Of a DNA stretch of 64,000 nt, positions 17,904-26,600 are shown piece by piece; the first letter of the stretch is position 1, and every line of letters begins with the position of its first letter. This DNA is from DASQZK01 sp963771005 (GTDB taxonomy: Bacteria; Bacteroidota; Bacteroidia; Bacteroidales; GCA-2748055): the NCBI GenBank assembly GCA_963771005.1, contig CAVYRO010000002.1, forward strand, positions 682,001 through 746,000, in the 5' to 3' direction. The notes beneath the pieces were generated by a model that worked only from the letters and a program-made list of their open reading frames with translations, did no database searches and was not told where the DNA came from. The translations under genes were made by a program, and so were the position numbers.

Positions 17904-18364
17904 TCTGATTTTATTGAGATAAATTGCCTCTCTTTCTAAAAACATCCAATCAAATCCAACAACTCTCCAGAAATTATTGAATTTTTTAAACCTCGTGTAG
18001 GATTTTTTTCAAACTTGCAAGACGTGGAAGGCCGAAGGCTTACAAAGAAATCACATTGAAGGAAAATTTGGATAAGGCAAAAACGGCTATAATCTTAATG
18101 AGATCCGCGCCAGGTTAAGAGCCACTTCAGAAAGCTGGGTAGCATGTATCTTCTTTATAATGAACCTCATAAACTATCAGGCAAAGGATTTTTTTGCGCT
18201 TATTTTTCAGATGGATTATCCGATGGATTGACGAGGCCCTATTGCCCTATTGATTGGCTTGCCAGTAGAGTCATATTTGAATCAAAATCCAATCGTGGGA
18301 TCAAATATGAAACAGAAATTGAAATATTATAAAACAGTTTGCTGACTTTTTCAGCAAACCCTAT

Positions 18365-20605
18365 TTATTTTTCCAGAATAAATTTGGTTGTGTATATATC
18401 CGATCCCAAAGTGGACTTCACCATATAAATTCCTGAAGGCAATTGATCCATATTGAACTCTTCTGCAGCTCCGGTAATAATCCGAGAAGCTACTTTTCTT
18501 CCAGTTATATCCAGAATTTCTATTCTGCTACCCATATCAGGCAAGTCAGAAAACCGAACCGTAACTTTACCCTGACTTGGATTTGGAAACACATCTATCG
18601 GAACTGCTTCCTCAAGATTAATAGACCCGGTTGCCGTATTTGTATCTTTCATCAATATAATTGAGGAATAAGGCTGAAGCGTCAATTGAAAAGCATATTT
18701 TGTCCCTTGGACATCAATCATCGGGTTACTTAGTGTTATTGTCTTTACAGAATCCGATGCATTGTATTCAAACTGTAGATCACTTTCAGATGTTACTGAC
18801 ATAGGGCATTTATGCGAATTAGCATCCTGCCCCGAATAAGACTGCCATTTGCTTAATGTTTGTTTTGGACGGCCAAACGCTGGTGTTCTAATAATACAGT
18901 CAAAAATACCACTGGTGTTTATCGGTCTGTCAACAATGTTATAGTCAGATGTTATTCCATGTATTACACTTTCGGCAGGATCAGCTAAATAAATATATTG
19001 TGAATTTGTTTTTGCGATAAAAATATTATTCTGAATAACTGCATTATACAAGCTTGTGTGTGTCAACCGCACACTATATAAACAATTAAATACATTGTTA
19101 TGATGAGTGTTGATATCATGTCCTCCGTTAAGAAATATACCCCCCCCAGATGGAGTTTCTATCGAATTATAAGCAATTTCTATCCCGTTAGATATGGCGT
19201 CAAGATATATACCTGCATCATCATGAAGGGTATGCCCCAGCTCAAGTACAGGCTTATTTAATATTATATTATATTGTACAACTATTCCCGAATATAGAGT
19301 ACCCTCATTGTTAAATGTATATATACCGGCGCCATCGTGATTTATTTGATTAAAATTTACAATGAAATTATACTGAATCTTACTTCTTCTATAAAATAGA
19401 ATACCGCAATATCCTGTATTGGTAATTGTATTATGTTCTACAGTCAAACCAGTAGCATTTACATTTATTCCATAAAGCACGCTTGATTGATTCGTACCTT
19501 TAATATAAACAGCACTTGCCCCGTATATCATCCCTGAACTATCTATTGTGTTATTTCTTATAGTTGCATTTTGAAAAGTAAATGGTAATCCAATTGCTCC
19601 GTTATTTGTATTGCTTATGCTACAACTATCTATTGTTAAACCCATACTTGTGCCAACATAATATCCACCAGAAATACCATCCTTACCGATATATTCAATA
19701 TCACAATTAGTAATCTTGACATAATCAGCATTTTCCATTGTTATTGCCCTTGAATTTGCACCTGTGAATTTTATGTCCCTAATGGTTATAAATGATTTAT
19801 TAGTCAATGAAACTAAATTTTTAACAGAAGACACCAAAACTCCAGCAGGTTCACTTGTACTATAAATACTTATCTTTTTTGTTGAAGGATTATAATACCA
19901 TTCGTTTTGTTGGTCTAAGGTCCTGATGTCGTTCTGTATAATAAACTTCAAGTCATCATAAAGGATAGTAAAACTTTCTGGCTGTGTAAATGTTAATGTA
20001 TTTGTTGATTGAGCTGTGATCGGAACTCTTTTTGTTTCCCAATCATCAGGGTTGAATGCCAGTTCCGCACCTGTCCAGTTTGGAGTTCCCGTTAGGTTAT
20101 TGCTTGTTATATGATAGTTGTCAGAATGACTTTGAAAATAATAGTATCCCGAATTTGGAGTTCTGCCCATCGGAGTATTTGCACCATTTATGACAAGCAT
20201 ATTACAAGTTGATAACGTTGATACAGCATTCGTGCTTTCCCATATATTATTTCCCAAATCAGTCCATGATGTTATTGACGTGAATCCTGTTAAAATCGGA
20301 TTTTCTCCTATTCCATAGGCTCCAAAGATAATGGGGTTACCGGGTGTCCCGGATTGAGGAATCGTTAATGTTCCGTAAAACGTGTCACCACGTTTAAACA
20401 ATATTTGATCACGAGCTGAAAATGTAGTAGAGTTAACTTTTGTTAAAGTCTCCCATGCCAATTCCTCGGTAAGTCCTGAATTTGCGTCATCACCAGCATT
20501 ACTGACATAATATGTTGCAGCAAAACTGATCATTGAAGAATGAGCAATCAGAATGGATAGCAATATTCGTTTAATAAATTTCCCGTAAATAATCTTCATA
20601 GTCAA
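18365..20605 (-). CDS. Secreted right-handed beta-helix protein with T9SS domain (paralogue 1)
   Basis: A 746-aa protein. The signal peptide (about residues 1-29) is followed by YYVSNAGDDANSGLTEE, the usual start of right-handed parallel beta-helix proteins. The helix repeats (about 255-560) show many short N-x-I and D-S-C type turns. A C-terminal T9SS type A domain (about 665-746) contains DVFPNPSQGKVTV and GIYMVKSTLG. Such proteins are often polysaccharide lyases or glycosidases, but no catalytic residues can be named and no family is assigned. It is related to the genes at 20904 and 23623. It is convergent with the fucosidase, with an IS stack between them. Confidence 0.8.
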   Translation of the reverse strand: MTMKIIYGKFIKRILLSILIAHSSMISFAATYYVSNAGDDANSGLTEELAWETLTKVNSTTFSARDQILFKRGDTFYGTLTIPQSGTPGNPIIFGAYGIGENPILTGFTSITSWTDLGNNIWESTNAVSTLSTCNMLVINGANTPMGRTPNSGYYYFQSHSDNYHITSNNLTGTPNWTGAELAFNPDDWETKRVPITAQSTNTLTFTQPESFTILYDDLKFIIQNDIRTLDQQNEWYYNPSTKKISIYSTSEPAGVLVSSVKNLVSLTNKSFITIRDIKFTGANSRAITMENADYVKITNCDIEYIGKDGISGGYYVGTSMGLTIDSCSISNTNNGAIGLPFTFQNATIRNNTIDSSGMIYGASAVYIKGTNQSSVLYGINVNATGLTVEHNTITNTGYCGILFYRRSKIQYNFIVNFNQINHDGAGIYTFNNEGTLYSGIVVQYNIILNKPVLELGHTLHDDAGIYLDAISNGIEIAYNSIETPSGGGIFLNGGHDINTHHNNVFNCLYSVRLTHTSLYNAVIQNNIFIAKTNSQYIYLADPAESVIHGITSDYNIVDRPINTSGIFDCIIRTPAFGRPKQTLSKWQSYSGQDANSHKCPMSVTSESDLQFEYNASDSVKTITLSNPMIDVQGTKYAFQLTLQPYSSIILMKDTNTATGSINLEEAVPIDVFPNPSQGKVTVRFSDLPDMGSRIEILDITGRKVASRIITGAAEEFNMDQLPSGIYMVKSTLGSDIYTTKFILEK

Positions 20606-20636
20606 TACTTTTGTTAATAATGTGAATTAATGGTTG

Positions 20637-20899
20637 AAAATTAAAAATATAAATTCATCCGATATTCTATCAAAGTCATTAATAATAAGACATTTTATCA
20701 AATCGCACTTCTGACTTTGAATATCTGTTTTGTCAATGATCCTGTTAATCAAGGATTCAATGGGTTGTCTAATGGTTGACTCATAATCCCTCTGTATTGT
20801 TTCCTGGAATTGGGAGGTTTAATTCTGCATTGTCAATCACCAATACCCAATCACCTTGGGGTGGTTTAAACATATTTAATCCTGTATTATCATATGTTC
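20637..20899 (-). pseudogene. Intergenic relics: glycosidase C-terminus and transposase C-terminus
   Basis: Two fragments on the minus strand. At 20781-20899 an open stretch reads GLNMFKPPQGDWVLVIDN before a stop. This resembles the C-terminal collagen-binding-like domain of DUF4038-type glycosidases. At 20637-20782 the reading STIRQPIESLINRIIDKTDI with a tail ending FIFLIFN resembles a transposase C-terminus. The same stretch recurs in decayed form at about 56775-56890. Both are short and broken, and they mark old insertions and deletions between the beta-helix genes. Confidence 0.45.
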
Positions 20900-20903
20900 C
20901 TAT

Positions 20904-23156
20904 TTATTTTTCCAGAATCAATTTGGTTATGGATAGATCTGATCCCAACGTGGACTTCACCATATAAATTCCTGAAGACAATTGATCCAGATTGAACTCT
21001 TCTACAGCTCCGGTAATAATCCTTGAGGCTACTTTTCTTCCGGATATATCCAGAATTTCTATTCTGCTGCCGATATCAGGCAAGTCAGAAAACCGAACCG
21101 TAACTTTACCCTGACTTGGATTTGGATACACATCAATGGGAACTGCTTCCTTAAGGTTACTAGAGACGTATGTCGGATTTGGATCTTTAATCAATATAAT
21201 TGAAGAATAAGGCTGAAGTGTCAATTGAGAAGCATATTTTGTCCATTTGACATCAATCATTGGCTTACTTAGTGGTACTGTTTTTACAGAATCCGATGCA
21301 TTGTATTCAAACTGCAGATCACTTTCAGATGTTATGGACACAGGACATTTATGCGAATTAGCATCCTGTCCCGAATAAGATTGCCATTCGCTTAATGAGT
21401 AATATGGGTGACCAAAAGAAGGCGTTCTGATAACACACTCAAAAATATTATCAGAATCAATAGGTCTGTCCAAAACATTATAGTCAGCAGTTATATCTGT
21501 TATAATATTTTCAGCAGGGTCTACCCGATAAACAACCTGATTTGAACTTTTTGCAATAAGAGTATTATAAGTAATTGAATCATTTGTAAGGTCACCGCGG
21601 GTTCCACTAAAATTTAAACAATTTAATGAGTTGAATACAGTATTATGGTGAACTGACATATCATGTGCATTATGTAAGAAGATACCTATCCCTAATGGAA
21701 CCTCAGTTGAGTTGTAAGCAACCTCTATTCCATTAGAAAAGTCATCAAAATATAGACCTACATCACCAGATAATAAATGTCCAGGTTCTTTTACTGTTGT
21801 ATCATTAATAATAATATTATATTTAACAATCATTCCTGAATGACTAACATTACTACCGTTCCATGTATAAATACCACCTCCATCGTGATTAATTTGATTG
21901 AAATTTTGAACAAAATTATACTGAATCGTCGTACTTCCTTCATAAAATAGAATACCGCAATATCCTGTATTGGTAATTGTATTATGTTCTACAGTCAAAC
22001 CAGAAGCATGTACATTTATTCCATAAAGCACGCTTGATTGATTCGTGCCTTTAATATAAACAGCACTTGCCCCGTATATCATCCCTGAACTATCTATTGT
22101 GTTATTTCTTATAGTTGCATTTGTAAAAGTATAAGGTAATCCTATTGCTCCGTTATTTGTATTGCTTATGCTACAACTATCTATTGTTAAACCGCTACTT
22201 GTGCCAACATAATATCCACCAGAAATACCATCCTTACCGATATATTTAATATCACAATTAGAAATCGTAACATAATCAGCATTATCCATTGTTATTGCCC
22301 TTGAATTTGCACCTGTAAATTTTAGATCCCTGATGGTTATATATGATTTATTAGTCAATGAAACTAAATTTTCAACAGAAGACACCATAACCCCAGCAGG
22401 TTCACTTGTACTATAAATACTTATCTTTTTTGTTGAAGGATTATAATACCATTCGTTTTGTTGGTCTAAGGTCCTGATGTCGTTCTGTATAATAAACTTC
22501 AAATCGTTTTGCCTGATAGAAAAACTTTCAGGCTGTGTAAATGTCAATGTACTTGTTGATTGAGCTGTAATTGGACATCTTTTTGTCTCCCAATTATCAG
22601 GGTTGAATGCCAGTTCTGCACCTGTCCAGTTTGGAGTTCCCGTTAGGTTATTGCTTGTTATATGATAGTTGTTAGAATGACTTTGATAATAATAGTATCC
22701 CGAATTTGGAGTTCTACCCATCGGAGTATTTGTACTATTTATTACAACCATGTTACAATTTGAAAGCGTAGATACAGCATTCGTGCTTTCCCATATATTA
22801 CTTCCCGAATCAGTCCATGAAGCAACTTCAGTAAAACCGGTTATTACAGGATTTGTGCCCGTGCCATAAGCGCCAAAAGTAATTGGATTTCCAGAGGATC
22901 CTGATTGGCTAATAATTAATGATCCATAAAACGTATCACCACGTTTAAACAATATTTGATCACCAGCTGAAAATGTAGCAGAGTTAACTTTTGTCAAAGT
23001 CTCCCATGCCAATTCCTCGTTAAGTCCTGAATTTGCATCATCACCAGCATTACTGACATAATATGTTGCAGCAAAACTGACCATTGAAGAATGAGCAATC
23101 AGAATGGATAGCAATATTCTTTTAATAAATTTCCCGTAAATAGTTTTCATAGTCAT
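20904..23156 (-). CDS. Secreted right-handed beta-helix protein with T9SS domain (paralogue 2)
   Basis: A 750-aa protein with the same layout as its neighbour: signal peptide (about 1-29), YYVSNAGDDANSG start, beta-helix (about 255-570) and C-terminal T9SS domain (about 670-750). Residues 1 to about 655 are almost identical to the N-terminal part of the 1965-aa protein at 23623-29520. Its C-terminal part instead resembles paralogue 1. It therefore looks like a chimera made by duplication or gene conversion. A glycan-degrading or glycan-binding role is inferred from the fold and context only. Confidence 0.8.
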   Translation of the reverse strand: MTMKTIYGKFIKRILLSILIAHSSMVSFAATYYVSNAGDDANSGLNEELAWETLTKVNSATFSAGDQILFKRGDTFYGSLIISQSGSSGNPITFGAYGTGTNPVITGFTEVASWTDSGSNIWESTNAVSTLSNCNMVVINSTNTPMGRTPNSGYYYYQSHSNNYHITSNNLTGTPNWTGAELAFNPDNWETKRCPITAQSTSTLTFTQPESFSIRQNDLKFIIQNDIRTLDQQNEWYYNPSTKKISIYSTSEPAGVMVSSVENLVSLTNKSYITIRDLKFTGANSRAITMDNADYVTISNCDIKYIGKDGISGGYYVGTSSGLTIDSCSISNTNNGAIGLPYTFTNATIRNNTIDSSGMIYGASAVYIKGTNQSSVLYGINVHASGLTVEHNTITNTGYCGILFYEGSTTIQYNFVQNFNQINHDGGGIYTWNGSNVSHSGMIVKYNIIINDTTVKEPGHLLSGDVGLYFDDFSNGIEVAYNSTEVPLGIGIFLHNAHDMSVHHNTVFNSLNCLNFSGTRGDLTNDSITYNTLIAKSSNQVVYRVDPAENIITDITADYNVLDRPIDSDNIFECVIRTPSFGHPYYSLSEWQSYSGQDANSHKCPVSITSESDLQFEYNASDSVKTVPLSKPMIDVKWTKYASQLTLQPYSSIILIKDPNPTYVSSNLKEAVPIDVYPNPSQGKVTVRFSDLPDIGSRIEILDISGRKVASRIITGAVEEFNLDQLSSGIYMVKSTLGSDLSITKLILEK

Positions 23157-23211
23157 TACTTTTAAATAATTTAAAATTCATTATAATATTTATTTAATTT
23201 CCCAAAAGTTC

Positions 23212-23552
23212 TTAAGTTTTCCTGATAATTTGTTTTACTTTTTTCATAACTGAAAAGTTCGGTTCATGAATTGACCCATCCTGATAATTAAAAAGGATTG
23301 TTTCCTGTTTTATAATCCGTCCACATGCACCAATCTGTTCGTGGTCAGGACAGATTTCGTATTGATCAATGAAAGCGGAATCGGACTCTTCAGGGTAATT
23401 CGGAAAATTAACCATGGACAGGGAAAAAGGTTTGTCCGGATTATAGCCCCTTCTGTTGCTTCTCCCTGTTGTCCACTACATGATGCATTAAAAAGAGCCA
23501 TGACCCCAATTCCAAATTTGGTTGGGATTGTTAATGGATAGTTATTTTTCAT
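23212..23552 (-). pseudogene. Frameshifted short secreted-protein-like ORF
   Basis: Two overlapping minus-strand frames form one broken gene. The first starts at 23552 with MKNNYPLTIP and a Cys-containing segment. Near 23420-23440 the sensible reading moves to the other frame (PFSLSMVNFPNYPEESDSAF) and continues to a stop at 23212. I do not recognise the family. It lies between two beta-helix genes and ends about 55 bp before the start of the next gene at 23156. Confidence 0.35.
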
Positions 23553-23576
23553 TTGAAAAAGCTTTGTTAATAATTT

Positions 23577-23611
23577 GAAAAAGTGTCGGAAAAAACATCC
23601 GACACTTTTTC
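23577..23611 (-). terminator. Terminator after the LamG/beta-helix gene
   Basis: Near-perfect palindrome with stem aaaaagtgtcgga / tccgacacttttt around an aaaaaca loop, 12 bp past the stop of the 23623-29520 gene. T runs on both sides make it potentially bidirectional. Confidence 0.9.
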
Positions 23612-23622
23612 TCTACATTATT

Positions 23623-26600
23623 TTATTGTTTAATTACTTTTTTAATAATCATCCTGTTGTTGTCCTCCGGTAAGATTCGGATGATGTACATGCCCTGAGG
23701 CACACCGGACATGTCTAACCGGTAGGGCAGGGATGCACCTTTCCCAGTGCTGTACATTTTGATGCCCAGAAAGTTGTACAATTCAATTTTATATCTGCCT
23801 TCAGCCCCCTGCTGTGCAGAAATCGTAACTTTGTCATTTGCCGGGTTTGGGTAAATTTCAATTTCGGTATCTGCTGAGGGGCTGTCATTTTTTAAAAACA
23901 CATCGGCACTCTTCAAACCAGTTCCACCTCCGGGCCCTTCACTTTTGTACAATGTTTTTACCTGGTCAGGAGTCAAAGCTACTTCATACAATCGGGCACG
24001 ATCCATCCACCCGAACAGGTTTAATCCGGTATTGGTGCCATCCGGACGACTGCCGATCCACAAATCATCCAAGGTATTCGCGGCTACATCCAACGAAAGG
24101 GTATCCCGGGCCGTTTCTATACTGTCCGTGTACAGAACACGAATGCGTTTGTCTTTCATTGTCATGGTCAATAGATGCCATTGTTGATCATAAATATCAA
24201 TCCCATTTGTTGTGTAATCCGAGGAATGCAGTGGATTTAATGAGTTATCTGTCGTATTCACTGTATTTGATATACTGTGGTGAGTATCAGGTCTCATGTA
24301 CATATCAATATGACGGGTAGAATCCAGATCCGGATAAATACTGCCATCGTTCCAGAATACATAGGCATATGGCGTCGTACTGCTCCGCCATTTCACCCAA
24401 ACAGAAACCGTGTAATCGGGATCATTCATGTAGGCAGCATGAGGAACTTTGATATAGGCCGGATCAGTAGATTCTCCAACAATTTCAACACAGCCGTCCG
24501 ATTCACTGAGCGAGGACCGGATACCTCCTGTTGCCCATTTCACTGAATCACCCAACAGGATACCGTCATTTTCTCCATACCCGCTGTCTATAGCTGTAGT
24601 TCCCGATCCGTCTTCAAAATCCAGGAATAATGCCGGATCAGGAAATTTGTCAGGATTTTCTTTATTAAACAGAGCTTTGATCTGCTCCCCGCTCAGTGCT
24701 CTTTCCCATAAACGGGCACGATCCATCCACCCAAACAGATTTAAACCGGTATTGGTGCCATCCGGACGACTGCCGATCCACAAATCATCCAAAGTATTGG
24801 AAGCTGCATCCAACGAAAGAGTATCCCGGGCTGTTTCAATGCTGTCCGTGTAAAGAACTCGAATGCGATTGTCTTCCATTGTCATGGTCAAAAGATGCCA
24901 TTGTTGATCATAAATATCAATCCCATTTGTTGTGTAATCCGAGGAATGCAGTGGATTTAATGAGTTATCTGTCGTATTCACTGTATTTGATATACTGTGG
25001 TGAGTATCAGGTCTCATGTACATATCAATATGACGGGTAGAATCCAGATCCGGATAAATACTGCCATCATTCCAGAATACATAGGCATATGGCGTTGTAC
25101 TGCTCCGCCATTTCACCCAAACAGAAACCGTATAATCGGGATCATTCATGTAGGCAGCATGAGTAACTTTGATATAGGCCGGATCAGTAGAATCTCCAAC
25201 AATTTCAACACAGCCGTCCGATTCACTGAGCGAGGACCGGATACCTCCTGTTGCCCATTTCACTGAATCACCCAACAGGATACCGTCATTTTCTCCATAC
25301 CCGCTGTCTATAGCTGTTGTTCCCGATCCGTCCTCAAAATCCAGGAATAATGCCGGACCAGAAAATTTGTCAGGATTTTCTTTATTAAAGAGAGTTTTGA
25401 TCTGCTCCCCGCTCAGTGTTCCTTCCCATAAACGGGCACGATCCATCCACCCGAATAGGTTTAATCCGGTATTGGTGCCATCCGGACGACTGCCGATCCA
25501 CAAATCATCCAAGGTATTCGCGGCTACATCCAACGAAAGGGTATCCCGGGCCGTTTCTATACTGTCCGTGTACAGAACACGAATGCGTTTGTCTTTCATT
25601 GTCATGGTCAAAAGATGCCATTGTTGATCATAAATATCAATCCCATTTGTTGTGTAATCCGAGGAATGCAGTGGATTTAATGAGTTATCTGTCGTATTCA
25701 CTGTATTTGATATACTGTGGTGAGTATCAGGTCTCATGTACATATCAATATGACGGGTAGAATCCAGATCCGGATAAATACTGCCATCGTTCCAGAATAC
25801 ATAGGCATATGGCGTCGTACTGCTCCGCCATTTCACCCAAACAGAAACCGTGTAATCGGGATCATTCATGTAGGCAGCATGAGGAACTTTGATATAGGCC
25901 GGATCAGTAGATTCTCCAACAATTTCAACACAGCCGTCCGATTCACTGAGCGAGGACCGGATACCTCCTGTTGCCCATTTCACTGAATCACCCAACAGGA
26001 TACCGTCATTTTCTCCATACCCGCTGTCTATAGCTGTAGTTCCCGATCCGTCTTCAAAATCCAGGAATAATGCCGGATCAGGAAATTTGTCAGGATTTTC
26101 TTTATTAAACAGAGCTTTGATCTGCTCCCCGCTCAGTGCTCTTTCCCATAAACGGGCACGATCCATCCACCCAAACAGATTTAAACCGGTATTGGTGCCA
26201 TCCGGACGACTGCCGATCCACAAATCATCCAAAGTATTGGAAGCTGCATCCAACGAAAGAGTATCCCGGGCTGTTTCAATGCTGTCCGTGTAAAGAACTC
26301 GAATGCGATTGTCTTCCATTGTCATGGTCAAAAGATGCCATTGTTGATCATAAATATCAATCCCATTTGTTGTGTAATCCGAGGAATGCAGTGGATTTAA
26401 TGAGTTATCTGTCGTATTCACTGTATTTGATATACTGTGGTGAGTATCAGGTCTCATGTACATATCAATATGACGGGTAGAATCCAGATCCGGATAAATA
26501 CTGCCATCATTCCAGAATACATAGGCATATGGCGTTGTACTGCTCCGCCATTTCACCCAAACAGAAACCGTATAATCGGGATCATTCATGTAGGCAGCAT

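Larger units (their letters stand above)
15381..18043 (+). mobile_element. IS66-B, second type of complete IS66-family element
   Basis: A 2663-bp element with inverted ends gtaagccttcggcctcccccg (first 14 bases match exactly) and cgtggaaggccgaaggcttac. It is flanked by the 8-bp target duplication aaagaaat (15373-15380 and 18044-18051). It carries tnpA, tnpB and tnpC on the plus strand, distinct in sequence from IS66-A. It is inserted in the 3' part of the second DUF772-type transposase gene. About 140 bp of non-coding sequence lie after tnpC. Confidence 0.94.
11700..18231 (+). pseudogene. DUF772/DDE transposase, broken by nonsense, deletion and three insertions
   Basis: Same gene as 6965-8427. 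The ATG at 11700 is followed three codons later by TAA (copy 1 has TAT), so even the start is dead. Open frame continues from 11766 to 12467 with the DUF772 region and an internal deletion of 46 bp relative to copy 1 near 12330. It is then cut by the IS21-like remnant, IS66-A and IS66-B. The C-terminal piece (about 18046-18231) keeps IRARLRATSESW in frame. No functional product is possible. Confidence 0.9.
11571..18361 (+). mobile_element. DUF772-type (IS1182/IS5-like) element, copy 2, with three nested insertions
   Basis: The left end gggtttgctgaaaaagt starts at 11571 and the right end actttttcagcaaaccc stops at 18361. Flanks are aattta (11565-11570) and tattta (18362-18367), a 6-bp repeat with one mismatch. 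The element's own DNA is left in four pieces: 11571-12451, 12613-12766, 15162-15380 and 18044-18361. Between them sit an IS21-like remnant, IS66-A and IS66-B. Comparison with copy 1 at 6836-8531 makes each junction unambiguous. Confidence 0.93.

Noticed and set aside
18144..18332. 62-codon frame after IS66-B taken as a separate gene
   Set aside because: Out of frame with the DUF772 transposase tail that occupies the same bases.
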